This document shows positions 9,586 through 18,163 of a stretch of 64,000 nucleotides of DNA, piece by piece. The notes beneath the pieces are model-generated. The model made no database searches. It was given only the letters and a program-made list of their open reading frames with translations, and was not told where the DNA came from. Position 1 is the first letter of the stretch; each line of letters begins with the position of its first letter. The DNA is from a virus: the IMG/VR virus record IMGVR_UViG_3300037258_000352, positions 1 to 64,000 of that record; one strand, written 5' to 3'. The position numbers and the translations under genes are program-made.

Positions 9586-9691
9586 CCGCCAGCAGTGTAG
9601 GCGGTACTGTGGTCGGGTCGCACAGGTCGCGGGTTCAAATCCCGTCACCCTGCCCGGTGATCCGGGATGGTGTAGCGCAGCTCGGTAGCGC
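9586..9691 (+). ncRNA. tRNA-Pro-like remnants, possibly in permuted order
   Basis: A T-arm (GCGGG-TTCAAAT-CCCGT, 9629-9645) followed by CACCCTG is preceded by an anticodon-like arm with U33 and CGG (9613-9616) and a D-like arm (9586-9604). No upstream acceptor strand matches. A second D-arm of perfect tRNA-Pro type (TA-GCGC-AGCTCGGTA-GCGC, 9673-9691) lies downstream of the T-arm. Either decayed tRNA pieces or a permuted gene; function not supported. Confidence 0.3.
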
Positions 9692-9745
9692 GGTGCGCGC
9701 GTGGGTACCTTCACCCGCTCGGGGGCCACGTGCATATGGGCGGGG

Positions 9746-10252
9746 CTAATCCCGGTCAGGTCCGAACTGGCCGGGACGCGCCCGACCGACCCACACGTCG
9801 ATGACCTGCTGCAGGTCGTCCCGCAAGTTCGCTGCGCTGTCCGGGACGGTCGGGGTGTACGTCGTCGTGAACCCCGACAGGTCGGGGCTGCTGCACGTTG
9901 ACCCGTCGGCCATGTGACGACCGATCCGCGCGTCGCCCATCTGGTGGGCAGCTTCTGGGCAGTTCTCGCAGCACAGTTCGCCGGGCGGTTCACAGTTCCG
10001 GCCGTGGTAGAAGCAACCGCACCCGTCCTTGACTCGGGCGACGACGAAACTCTCGTCTGGGTTGTTCGGGTCCCGGGTGATCGTCACCAGCAGGTCGGGG
10101 GTCGTGATCCGGATCGAGTGCCCACCACCGGGATACCCAGCGTCGGCGTTGTACGGGATCGGTCCGGTGATCGGGACACCGTCGCGGGTGAGTAGCCACG
10201 TCCCCCCGGCGACGTCCCCGATGATCTGGTACTCAGGGGTCACGTCGGTCAT
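9746..10252 (-). CDS. Hypothetical Cys-rich accessory protein
   Basis: 168 aa. The start at 10252 has AAAGGACCCCTCAG upstream. A beta-rich N-terminal half is followed by a Cys/His cluster (GCGCFYHGRNCEPP, LCCENCP) that probably binds metal. Antisense to the surrounding head genes, first of three minus-strand genes in this island. Confidence 0.65.
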   Translation of the reverse strand: MTDVTPEYQIIGDVAGGTWLLTRDGVPITGPIPYNADAGYPGGGHSIRITTPDLLVTITRDPNNPDESFVVARVKDGCGCFYHGRNCEPPGELCCENCPEAAHQMGDARIGRHMADGSTCSSPDLSGFTTTYTPTVPDSAANLRDDLQQVIDVWVGRARPGQFGPDRD

Positions 10253-10431
10253 CTGAGGGGTCCTTTCAGGATGTCGCGGTCCCGGTCGGCTTGGGTTGTG
10301 CCTTGACCGTCCCACCTGAAAAGCAACCCGATCATCCCTACAGCCCCCAGGCATGTGCCTAACACGACCAAGGCCCCGACCCAGTTGTTCGGTTCGATCA
10401 CTGCCAGTAGCGCGGTCACGCGAGTGGCCAC
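10249..10431 (-). CDS. Small membrane protein
   Basis: 60 aa from GTG 10431. One hydrophobic segment (VGALVVLGTCLGAVGMIGLLF) then a charged tail. Overlaps both neighbours on the same strand, so it is probably co-translated with them. Confidence 0.55.
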   Translation of the reverse strand: MATRVTALLAVIEPNNWVGALVVLGTCLGAVGMIGLLFRWDGQGTTQADRDRDILKGPLR

Positions 10432-10646
10432 ATCGCGGTGATCGGTCCTTCGACCGCGACTGGGATGTACCGCACCCCTGGGTCCGGTGGGCGTTGCCAG
10501 ACGAGGTTCACGGTCACTCCGTCCCGGTTGACGGCTCGCGCCGCCCACCCGATGTCGTTGCTGCGGAGCTCCATATAGCGGTAGGGCTCGGTCATTCGGT
10601 CGACGAGGGCCTCGATCACGGACGGGGTCAGGGGTAGTTCAGCCAC
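10416..10646 (-). CDS. Hypothetical small protein
   Basis: 76 aa from GTG 10646; longer in-frame starts would run through the tRNA-like element upstream and are rejected. Helical N-terminus, beta-rich C-terminus (VNLVWQRPPDPGVRYIPVAV). Not recognised. Confidence 0.5.
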   Translation of the reverse strand: MAELPLTPSVIEALVDRMTEPYRYMELRSNDIGWAARAVNRDGVTVNLVWQRPPDPGVRYIPVAVEGPITAMWPLA

Positions 10647-10686
10647 TTGGCCAGTGTCCCATCGGCGCGGGCCGGTTCGGTGGAGC

Positions 10687-10795
10687 TGGCCGGGTGAGGG
10701 GATTTGAACCCCTGCGTCTGATGAGTTGCCCCCCATCAACGAACTTGAGCCTGTGAAGGCTCCCCGCTTCCGTTTGGCCGCTCCGGCACACCCGG
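10687..10795 (-). tRNA. Class II tRNA-like gene (Ser-like), anticodon uncertain
   Basis: On the minus strand, CCGGGTG (5') pairs perfectly with CACCCGG (3'), followed by discriminator C and CA. The T-arm is AGGGG-TTCAAAT-CCCCT, the D-arm has GAGCGGCC as in serine tRNAs, and a TGATG/CATCA variable arm is present. The anticodon stem GAGCC/GGCTC closes a six-base loop TTCACA, so the anticodon reads as TCA or CAC. It is about 15 bases longer than a normal serine tRNA. It may be degenerate or a suppressor. Confidence 0.5.
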
Positions 10796-11003
10796 CCAGC
10801 GGGACGAGCGTAACCGGCAATCGCGTTTCCGTTACCACCGTCACTGACCGTGAGCCTAGGTTGATCGAATCGTAGGGGCACCGCCCCCAGGGTCACCGCG
10901 CTTAGCGCACCGATCCCCGGGCCGCTGGTGGTTCTTGGCCTAGCCGACACCCCTTAATCACACTCTCGTGTTTTCGTGTGCGCCCGGAAAGGCCCCCACT
11001 CAG

Positions 11004-13151
11004 ATGACAATTGAGCAGCTCAGAGAGCTGATCGAGCGCCTGCAGGCGGACGCCACGCAGGTCACCAGCGACGAACTCGCCCAGGCCCGGTCTTTCATCC
11101 GGGACCAGCGTAAGCACCTCGCGGAGCAACCCGCGTCGGATGACGTGATTACCGGGTTGGAGGAGCTCGGTACGTCTTTCAAGACGGTCAAGGGTGTGCA
11201 GGAGACCCGTTCTGCTGACGCCGCGAAGTTGGAGGAGACCCGCAGGGGTCTACTCGCGGACCTCGACGACGACGAGCCCCCCGCTGCTGCTGGTGCTGAG
11301 GGTGACGCGCCTACCGGTGACGCGCCGGCGGACACCCCACCGGTGGAGCCGACTGGTGACGACACCGGCCAGACCGCCCCGGAGATCCCCACGCAGGGCG
11401 CCCCTGCCGACGCTCCGGCCCCCACCGCGGACGCTGGTACCCAGGTTGATGCGCCCCTCGCGGTCGCTGCTGGTGGCGGCAACGTCCCAGCCCGCCGGGC
11501 CCCGATCGGTACGTTCCGCACCGGTGGCGGCAACACCCCGACCCAACGGCCAGCGGCGATGATCCAAACCGCGACGACCGCTGCCGGTGGAGCCCCCGGG
11601 TTCGTGCAGGGCCAGAAGATCAGCAGCACCGCTGAGCTTGCGCTCGCGGTCACCGCGCAGCTCCGCGCGATGTCCTCCGGTCGCGGTGGCACCGGGGAAA
11701 AGGTGTACGTCGCGAACACCGCGATCACCTACCCGGAGGAGCGGCAGCTCCGGTCGAAGGACTGGGTTGGGAACTTCAGCAAGATCGAAGCGGTCACCGG
11801 GGAGCAGGCCCTGGTGGCTGCTGGTGGGTTGTGCGCGCCACCTCAGACTCTGTACGACGTGCAGGTCATCGGGTCGGTGCGCCGGCCGATCCGGGACGCG
11901 CTCGCCCGGTTCCAGGTCGACCGTGGTGCGATCCAGTTCCGGCCCAACAGCTCGGCCGCGACCGCGTTGACCACCGGCACCGGTACTGGTGTCGACACGT
12001 GGACCGTGGAGCAGGACGCCTCAAGCTCGGGGGACACCAAGGGTTGTTATGTGGTGGACTGCCCGTCGCTGCAGGAAGCTGAGATCCAGGCCATTTACCT
12101 GTGCTTGGAGTTCAGCAACGTCACCGCCCGCTTCGACCCGGAGACCACCGCAGCCAACATTCAGCAGGGCATGATCGCCCACGCTCGGCGCGCGGAGAAC
12201 GAACTCCTCCGGCAACTGCAGCTCGGGTCGAAGGTCTTGTCCGGTGCGCAGGTCGTCGGTGCGTCCCGCGACATCCTCGTCTATTTGGACAAGGCCGTCG
12301 CCTACTACCGCAACCGGCACCGCATCGACACCACCGTCACCCTCACGTTGCTGCTGCCCGCGTGGGTGCTGTACGAGATGCGGTCGGACCTGGCCCGTCA
12401 GATGGCTGCGGGGGACTGGGCCTCAGCCTTGTCGGTGTCCGACGCGATGATCATGGCGTGGTTCGGTGAGCGGGGCGTCAACGCCGTCTTCCATTTAGAC
12501 GGTGGCATCGGTGGCGTCAACGAGGTCCAAACCCTCACCGTGACCGGTACCCCCACCGGCGGTAGCTACACGTTGACGTTCAACGGGCAAACCACCGGCG
12601 CGATCCCGTACAACGCTGCAGTAGCGGACGTGCGGACCGCGTTGGAGGCCCTGTCGAACATCCAATTCGGGTCCGTCGCCGTCGCTGGTGGACCACACCC
12701 GGGGACCGCGATCACCGTCGCGTTCGGTGGTGACTACGCCGAGACCGACGTCCCGCAGATGACGGCCACCGGCTCGTTCACCGGTGGCTCCTCACCGGCG
12801 ATCGCGGTGACCACCACGACCACATCGTCTCTGACCAGCGTCGTCAACGGGGTGTCCATCGCGTCGCAGGTGTACGCCAACGCCGCCGCCGGGGCCGCGA
12901 TCCCGAACTACCCAGCGCAGATCGATGCGCTGCTGTTCGTGACCGGCACCAAGCTGTTCCTCGACGGCGGGAACCTCGACCTCGGGCTCGTCCGGGACTC
13001 CTCACTGAACTCCAGGAACCGTTACCGGCAGTTCTCCGAGACGTTTGAGGGCGTCGCTGACCGCGGTATCGAGAACCTGCGGCTCGTCCTGTCCGTCGTG
13101 CCCAACGGTTCCACCGTCGGCACGGTCAGCCCGTCCAGCGTCACTTCCTAA
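11004..13151 (+). CDS. Major capsid protein with N-terminal scaffold-like region and Ig-like insertion
   Basis: 715 aa; the ATG at 11004 follows GGAAAGGCCCCC. Residues 1-90 are coiled-coil and 90-190 acidic Pro/Ala-rich, which is scaffold-like. The HK97-fold shell follows. Before the typical C-terminus (KLFLDGGNLDLGLVRDSSLN) sits an inserted ~105-residue Ig-like domain starting NEVQTLTVTGTPTGG (res ~508-612), closely matching one in the tail tube gene at 14008. Substrate of the upstream protease by context. The 209-bp leader (10796-11003) holds a CACAC/GTGTG hairpin but no gene. Confidence 0.88.
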   Translation: MTIEQLRELIERLQADATQVTSDELAQARSFIRDQRKHLAEQPASDDVITGLEELGTSFKTVKGVQETRSADAAKLEETRRGLLADLDDDEPPAAAGAEGDAPTGDAPADTPPVEPTGDDTGQTAPEIPTQGAPADAPAPTADAGTQVDAPLAVAAGGGNVPARRAPIGTFRTGGGNTPTQRPAAMIQTATTAAGGAPGFVQGQKISSTAELALAVTAQLRAMSSGRGGTGEKVYVANTAITYPEERQLRSKDWVGNFSKIEAVTGEQALVAAGGLCAPPQTLYDVQVIGSVRRPIRDALARFQVDRGAIQFRPNSSAATALTTGTGTGVDTWTVEQDASSSGDTKGCYVVDCPSLQEAEIQAIYLCLEFSNVTARFDPETTAANIQQGMIAHARRAENELLRQLQLGSKVLSGAQVVGASRDILVYLDKAVAYYRNRHRIDTTVTLTLLLPAWVLYEMRSDLARQMAAGDWASALSVSDAMIMAWFGERGVNAVFHLDGGIGGVNEVQTLTVTGTPTGGSYTLTFNGQTTGAIPYNAAVADVRTALEALSNIQFGSVAVAGGPHPGTAITVAFGGDYAETDVPQMTATGSFTGGSSPAIAVTTTTTSSLTSVVNGVSIASQVYANAAAGAAIPNYPAQIDALLFVTGTKLFLDGGNLDLGLVRDSSLNSRNRYRQFSETFEGVADRGIENLRLVLSVVPNGSTVGTVSPSSVTS

Positions 13152-13167
13152 TTCCGGATAGGCGACT

Positions 13168-13992
13168 GTGTTCGAGCCTGTACAGGGGGTCCTGGCCGCA
13201 CCACCAACGACCGGGTTGGTGGTGTCGGCTGGGCCCGCACCCGACGACGGAGCCCGCTGGGAACAAGGGTTCTCGTGGGTCCCCGAGCGGTGCGGGGAGG
13301 TGTACCAACTCGTCCCGTGGTGCACCACCAGCAACCCCGACTCCTACACCCCACCCCGCTACGGTGGCGCGTTCTACCGGCCACCGGGGGTGAGGTTCGC
13401 TGACCAGTGCTCCACCCTCGGTGGCGCGTTGGACACCGAACGGCTCCAACGGATCGCGGAGGCCACGACCCCGTTCGTCGTCGCGCGGGAGTTATGGGAC
13501 GGGGTCCTGTCCCAAACCGACTCGTGGACCATCCAAGGCCAAACCCACACCAACGCTTACCTCGCGTCCCCGTCCGCGACGACGGTCACCAGTTCAGCGA
13601 CGGTCCTGCGGGATTCGCTCGCGGCGTTGGAGCAGGCCGCGGTCGAAGCCGCGCAAGGCCAACGGATCATGCTGCACCTGCCCACCATGGTCACCGGGTC
13701 GCTCACGGAGTACGTCCGCCGCGTCGGGCAGGACCTCGTCACCCGCCAAGACAACCTCGTCGTCGTCGACGCCGGCTACCCCGGGACGGGCCCCAACGGG
13801 GAAGACGTCGGTGCTACCGCGTGGGCCTACGCCACGAGCATGGTCCAGGTCCGCCAGTCCGATTTGGAGATCATCACCGCGCCGGGTCAAACGGTGGACC
13901 GGGCCACCAACACCGTCACCGCGTGGGCCGAACGCGTCTTCGCGGCGAGCTACGACCCGTGCGTCCACTTCGCCATTGAGATCACGATTTAG
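13168..13992 (+). CDS. Virion protein encoded after the capsid gene, role unassigned
   Basis: 274 aa from a GTG. Mixed alpha/beta with several Cys and Trp residues near the N-terminus (SWVPERCGEVYQLVPWC) and a central helix. Similar genes follow the capsid gene in actinophage head operons; a capsid-associated or vertex role is plausible, not shown. Confidence 0.55.
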   Translation: MFEPVQGVLAAPPTTGLVVSAGPAPDDGARWEQGFSWVPERCGEVYQLVPWCTTSNPDSYTPPRYGGAFYRPPGVRFADQCSTLGGALDTERLQRIAEATTPFVVARELWDGVLSQTDSWTIQGQTHTNAYLASPSATTVTSSATVLRDSLAALEQAAVEAAQGQRIMLHLPTMVTGSLTEYVRRVGQDLVTRQDNLVVVDAGYPGTGPNGEDVGATAWAYATSMVQVRQSDLEIITAPGQTVDRATNTVTAWAERVFAASYDPCVHFAIEITI

Positions 13993-14007
13993 GGAGTAGG
14001 GCCGACG

Positions 14008-14979
14008 ATGTCAGGTCAGTACGACGACGCGGGGACACTGTTCGCGCTGGGATTGCGGCTCACGAAACTCGATGTTGACGGCTCCCCCCTATCCGGGGAC
14101 CAGAACTGTTACGTCACCGACTCCCTCGTGTCGATGGGCGCCGGCCTGAACTTCACCAGCAACAAGGTCGTGGAGCAGGTCAACGGCCGCGGTCAAACCT
14201 GCGTGTCCTACCAGGCCCCCGACACCCTGCAGTCCGCGTCTATCAGCCCGTTGCAGGTGTGTGTCCCCGACCCCAACATTCTCGGGTTCCTTATCGGTGG
14301 GGACGTGATCCTGACCCCGTCGGAGGTACAGTCCCTCACGATCACCGGTGGCCCCACCGGGGGAACGTTCACCCTCACCTATTCCGGGCAGACCACCGCG
14401 ACGATCGCGTACAACGCCGCCGCTAGCGCGGTCCAAACCGCTTTGGAAGCCCTGTCGAACATTGACCCCGGGGACGTGACCTGCACAGGTGGCCCACTCC
14501 CCGGGACCCCCGTTGTGATCACCTTCGGGGGGCAGTTCGCGGGGACTGACGTCACCGAGATCACCACCTCGTCCGGATCACTGACCGGGGGCACCACCCC
14601 AACCGCAGCGATCTCCACCACCACCCCCGGTGGGACCGGCAACGCCATCGGGTGGCGCGCACCGCAAGTCAACGTCGTCCCCGTCCCCAACGGCGTCGCG
14701 ATCGAAGCGTGGGCCAACGCGATCGTTGACAACGCTGTCGCCTCAGTCCTCCCGTACTGGCACTTCATCTGGCCCCGAGTCCGATTGACCCTGTCGAAAT
14801 CGTTCACGTTGGACGCGGCGACCGTGTCGATCCCAGAGTTCGATGGGACCGCGGAGCAGAACGGGAACTTCGGGACCGGCCCCGTCGGGGACATCACCAT
14901 CCCCACCGACCGCTGCTGGCAGTTCGTGCGGGAAGCTGTGGACGTGACCGCGACACCCGGCTTCATAACCGTCACCTAG
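14008..14979 (+). CDS. Major tail (tube) protein with Ig-like domain
   Basis: 323 aa, ATG after AGGGAGTAGGG. The N-terminal ~100 and C-terminal ~110 residues look like a siphovirus tail tube subunit. Between them lies an Ig-like module (EVQSLTITGGPTGGTFTL, res ~109-205) nearly the same as that in the capsid protein. Such modules usually decorate the particle surface. It precedes the connector genes instead of following them. Confidence 0.65.
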   Translation: MSGQYDDAGTLFALGLRLTKLDVDGSPLSGDQNCYVTDSLVSMGAGLNFTSNKVVEQVNGRGQTCVSYQAPDTLQSASISPLQVCVPDPNILGFLIGGDVILTPSEVQSLTITGGPTGGTFTLTYSGQTTATIAYNAAASAVQTALEALSNIDPGDVTCTGGPLPGTPVVITFGGQFAGTDVTEITTSSGSLTGGTTPTAAISTTTPGGTGNAIGWRAPQVNVVPVPNGVAIEAWANAIVDNAVASVLPYWHFIWPRVRLTLSKSFTLDAATVSIPEFDGTAEQNGNFGTGPVGDITIPTDRCWQFVREAVDVTATPGFITVT

Positions 14980-14990
14980 AGTCGCGTCTC

Positions 14991-15728
14991 GTGACGGCAC
15001 CGCAACCAACGGACCCACCCCTGGTCGATGGGGTGTGCTTGGCGTGGGCGCAGGTGAAGGAACTCCCCGTCGAGGTCCAAGAACTCCACACCGAGGGGAC
15101 GTGGTGTTCGATCCTGGGGTTCACCAGCGACATCCTGTGGGCCGCGTCCGGTCGGCGGTGGCGGAACACGTCGGCGACGGAGACCGTGACGTTGGACCCG
15201 GCCGCGCCGGGGTGCGCGCCGGTGCTGTGGCCAGCGTCGGGGTACCGGTTCGGGTACGGGTGGCCCATCTTCACGAGACCCGGCCAACCCCACCGTGTTC
15301 GCCTACCCCGCCCCGACGTCACCGAAGTCACCAGCGTCGTCCTCGACGGGGTCCCGTTCACGGCGTGGCGGGTGTCCGGGAACTGGCTGATCCGCACCGA
15401 CCACCGTGGGTGGCCGATGTGCAACACCACCCTGGTCACCTACACCTACGGGAAACCAGTCCCGGCCGGTGGGCGGCTCGCCGCGATCGTCCTCGCGACG
15501 GAGCTGGGGAAAGCGTGCGCGGGGAAAGCGTGCGCGCTCCCCACCCGCGTGACCAGCGTGACGAGGCAGGGTGTCACGTTCACCGCGCTGGAGTCGTTGG
15601 AGATCCTGAAAGAGGACCTCGTTGGGGTCCACTCCGTTGATCTGTGGCTGCGGAAGGTGAACCCCGGGCAAGTCACCCGGGGTGCGCAGGTGTGGTCCCC
15701 GGACCTGATCGAAGCGAGGAGAACCTGA
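14991..15728 (+). CDS. Head-to-tail adaptor
   Basis: 245 aa, GTG start. Size, order and features (N-terminal helices, then LRKVNPGQVTRGAQVWSPD near the end) fit the connector family that docks under the portal in HK97/SPP1-type phages. The ATG of the next gene overlaps its stop. Confidence 0.6.
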   Translation: MTAPQPTDPPLVDGVCLAWAQVKELPVEVQELHTEGTWCSILGFTSDILWAASGRRWRNTSATETVTLDPAAPGCAPVLWPASGYRFGYGWPIFTRPGQPHRVRLPRPDVTEVTSVVLDGVPFTAWRVSGNWLIRTDHRGWPMCNTTLVTYTYGKPVPAGGRLAAIVLATELGKACAGKACALPTRVTSVTRQGVTFTALESLEILKEDLVGVHSVDLWLRKVNPGQVTRGAQVWSPDLIEARRT

Positions 15729-16027
15729 TGGTCAACGTCCGGACCCACGACCCCTACTCCCCGCACCTGGTGGGCGACGCTGATCCGGATCCGTTCGCGC
15801 CGAAGCAACCGGTGATCCCCGGCCGGCACCCCGCACCACCGGTGACCCAACCCCCCGTCGAGGACCCCACCCCCGACCCCGACCAGGTCGAGTTGGGGGA
15901 CGGGCTCGAGGATGAACTGAAAACAAACCTAGTAGACCTCGCCGCGCAGATGGGTCTCCCCACCAGCGGGACGAAAGCGGACCTGATAGACCGGATCCGC
16001 ACGGACCGCGCCAACAGCCCGGGATGA
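15728..16027 (+). CDS. Proline-rich protein with SAP/Rho-N-like C-terminal motif
   Basis: 99 aa. The first 60 residues are Pro/Asp-rich. Residues ~66-92 (VDLAAQMGLPTSGTKADLID) form the two-helix pattern of SAP-like nucleic-acid binding motifs, as often seen in actinophage head-tail operons. Confidence 0.65.
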   Translation: MVNVRTHDPYSPHLVGDADPDPFAPKQPVIPGRHPAPPVTQPPVEDPTPDPDQVELGDGLEDELKTNLVDLAAQMGLPTSGTKADLIDRIRTDRANSPG

Positions 16028-16557
16028 CCGCCGGTCAGTACATCGACGTCCCCGGAATCGCCCGGACCGTCCTCGACGGTGTCGTCGCCCACTTCGCGGG
16101 CAGCTCGATACAACTCCCCGGCCGGCGGCTCATCGCACCCGGTGACACCAGGGCGGTCGCGTGGGACTGCGAGGGCGTCACAGTTACTTGCGGGGGCATC
16201 GTGTGGGGGCAAGGCCCCGGTGTGTCCGCGAGCGTCGGCCGCGGCACCGGCAACCCCGTGAGTGTGGGGGCCCGGTACGCCGTGTTCAGCGTCCAGATCG
16301 TGAGGTCTACCGCAGAGGTGGAACACGACGGGATCGACCCACCCCCCGCAGGTGACCTCACCAAGGCTGGGCTCGCGTTGATGATCGACGCGGGGATGCT
16401 GTCCCAAGCCCTCGTCGAGTTGTGCGGGAAAGGTGGCCCACTGTCCCGCGCGGGGATGGCCACCGCTGGGGATGTGGTGTTCCTTGGGCCGTCGGGGATG
16501 TTCGCCGCGTCGGAAGGGCACCTGTCGGTCACCGCCGCAGCGATCAAGGCAGGATAA
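16024..16557 (+). CDS. Head-tail connector / tail terminator-like protein
   Basis: 177 aa, ATG overlapping the upstream stop. Beta-rich protein in the position of the tail terminator or second connector. Three Cys residues lie around residues 50-58 (WDCEGVTVTCGG). Assigned by position and length only. Confidence 0.45.
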   Translation: MTAGQYIDVPGIARTVLDGVVAHFAGSSIQLPGRRLIAPGDTRAVAWDCEGVTVTCGGIVWGQGPGVSASVGRGTGNPVSVGARYAVFSVQIVRSTAEVEHDGIDPPPAGDLTKAGLALMIDAGMLSQALVELCGKGGPLSRAGMATAGDVVFLGPSGMFAASEGHLSVTAAAIKAG

Positions 16558-16562
16558 CCCGT

Positions 16563-16742
16563 ATGGCCACCCCCCACGCGGAACTCCCCACCAACTTCGC
16601 GGTGACGTGCCAAACGTGCGCGGTCGTGATCTGGCAGGGTTCTCATGTGGTGGAAGACGACGGTCTGGTCCTCCTCAACGCCTACTCCGATGTGGCCTGC
16701 CGCCGCCCGGACTGCCCCCACAAGACACCCGCACCGGCCTGA
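16563..16742 (+). CDS. Zinc-ribbon protein
   Basis: 59 aa; CQTCAVVIW and later CRRPDC make a compact four-Cys site. The start at 16563 leaves 5 bases after the previous stop. Function unknown. Confidence 0.6.
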   Translation: MATPHAELPTNFAVTCQTCAVVIWQGSHVVEDDGLVLLNAYSDVACRRPDCPHKTPAPA

Positions 16743-16744
16743 AA

Positions 16745-17158
16745 ATGACTGTTCGCGCGGAGTACGAGGGCGACAAGGTCGATCAGACCGCGATCCGGGA
16801 CGAGTTCCGGGCCCAAGACGGCCCCGTCGGTCGCGAACTGGACCGGATGCAGCAACTCGTCCTCAACCAATCCCGGCACCTAGTCCGAGTCCGGACGGGG
16901 ACGCTGATCGCGTCGATCCGCCCAGAATCCGGGGTCAACGAGTTAGGCCCCTACCGGGACGTCGTCGCTGGTGTTCCCGGTCTCACCACCTACCTCGGGT
17001 ACGAACACGACGGGACCGAACCTCACATGATCTACCCATCGCGGCGGAAGTACCTCCGGTTCATCCAGAACGGGCAGGTCCGGTTCGCGCGGAAAGTTAG
17101 CCATCCCGGCACCACGGGAAGCTACTTCCTGACCCGCGCGCTGGACGTCCTGAAATGA
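16745..17158 (+). CDS. HK97 gp10-like tail completion protein
   Basis: 137 aa. Contains RTGTLIASIRPE followed by a short beta domain with YLGYEHDGTEPHMIYP, the signature arrangement of gp10-like head-tail joining proteins. ATG three bases after the previous stop. Confidence 0.6.
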   Translation: MTVRAEYEGDKVDQTAIRDEFRAQDGPVGRELDRMQQLVLNQSRHLVRVRTGTLIASIRPESGVNELGPYRDVVAGVPGLTTYLGYEHDGTEPHMIYPSRRKYLRFIQNGQVRFARKVSHPGTTGSYFLTRALDVLK

Positions 17159-17397
17159 CGAGGGAGACCGCGATGAGTCACGTCACCACCGATGACCTCA
17201 GGAAATGGATCCCGTCGGATCTCCCTGACGCGTTCGCGGAGGTCCTTAACCAGCTCCCGTCCCGCCGGCGTCGCCGGAAACTGATCCGGACCACGGTCCT
17301 CGTGTCCGTTCTCGCGGTGGTCGCTGGCCTGGTCGCGGTGATGGTGCAGATCCCGACTCTGCCCGGTGGGCAACCCGGGACCGACGACGAGGTTTGA
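17155..17397 (+). CDS. Small single-pass membrane protein
   Basis: 80 aa, ATG overlapping the upstream stop. Basic stretch RRRRRK then hydrophobic TTVLVSVLAVVAGLVAVMV (res ~46-64). The basic side is predicted cytoplasmic. Function unknown. Confidence 0.55.
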   Translation: MTRETAMSHVTTDDLRKWIPSDLPDAFAEVLNQLPSRRRRRKLIRTTVLVSVLAVVAGLVAVMVQIPTLPGGQPGTDDEV

Positions 17398-17612
17398 CCG
17401 TCGCTCTCCCGAAGGTCCCTCCAGCGTTCTACCGCAGGCTCCACGCGTTCGGGACGGTGGCGTGGCTGGTCCTGATGTACCCCACCATCCGTTGGTGGCA
17501 TGACTCGGTCCTTTTTGTCGGGTTAGTGTCTTGTTATGCCAATGCTGTTGGCCACTTTTCGGCCTACCAGGGGACCCGCGCGGAGGCCGCGAACAACGGA
17601 GACGCCCCGTAA
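17394..17612 (+). CDS. Small membrane protein
   Basis: 72 aa from TTG 17394. Two hydrophobic stretches (AWLVLMYPTI, SVLFVGLVSCYA). Its stop TAA is part of the GTAAC box at 17609. Confidence 0.5.
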   Translation: MTVALPKVPPAFYRRLHAFGTVAWLVLMYPTIRWWHDSVLFVGLVSCYANAVGHFSAYQGTRAEAANNGDAP

Positions 17613-17637
17613 CACTCGGCCAGCGCGTAGCGATACA
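17609..17637 (+). promoter_or_regulatory. GTAAC-N18-GATACA element
   Basis: GTAAC at 17609-17613 and GATACA at 17632-17637 with 18 bases between, one of ten such elements in the window. Presumed promoter for the gene at 17682. Confidence 0.6.
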
Positions 17638-17681
17638 CCTCATGTACGGCACACCAACGACATGAGAGGACGGCACACCGA

Positions 17682-17849
17682 ATGTTCCGTGCGTTGCGCC
17701 CGAAGCGGATCCTCCGCAGGGCCCGGAGGCGCACCACCCGCAAGGCCCTCGCGGTCGGCACGCTGGGTGTATCGGTCCTGTGGACCGCACCGAGGACCGC
17801 TCGGGCCCGGGTACGCAACGCCACGCGGATCCGGCCATGGTGGTTGTAA
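17682..17849 (+). CDS. Small basic membrane peptide
   Basis: 55 aa, ATG. Arg/Lys-rich (RPKRILRRARRRTTRK), then a short hydrophobic stretch (ALAVGTLGVSVLW), then basic again. Lies behind a GTAAC-N18-GATACA element, so probably separately transcribed. Function unknown. Confidence 0.5.
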   Translation: MFRALRPKRILRRARRRTTRKALAVGTLGVSVLWTAPRTARARVRNATRIRPWWL

Positions 17850-17929
17850 CCCCCTGCCGGAGCTGAGGCTGAGGGCAGAGGGATCGGTCCGACGCGGTTC
17901 ATCGGTTAACGGGGTGATATGGTAACCGT

Positions 17930-18163
17930 ATGACTAATGAACCGCCGCGTACCTTGGAAGATCTGCGACGTGTGACCGACCCGGTCGCCAGAGCCAAGGC
18001 AGCGCGGAGCTACGTAGACCAACGGAATGTGGCCATCGCCGAAGCGTTGAGTATCCGCGACGCAGCGATCCGGGAGTTACTGCGGACCGACGGCCCGTCG
18101 GCTGTCAGTCGTCGCTGCGACGTCAGCCTGTCCACCGTCAAACTCGCCAGGGGCCGACGGTGA
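17930..18163 (+). CDS. Small helix-turn-helix-like regulator
   Basis: 77 aa, ATG. C-terminal AVSRRCDVSLSTVKLARGRR reads like a recognition helix region of a sigma-like HTH; similar small proteins are common in actinophages and actinomycete plasmids. The preceding bases contain an imperfect GTTAAC/GGTAACC palindrome that could be autoregulatory. Overlaps the HNH gene start. Confidence 0.55.
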   Translation: MTNEPPRTLEDLRRVTDPVARAKAARSYVDQRNVAIAEALSIRDAAIRELLRTDGPSAVSRRCDVSLSTVKLARGRR

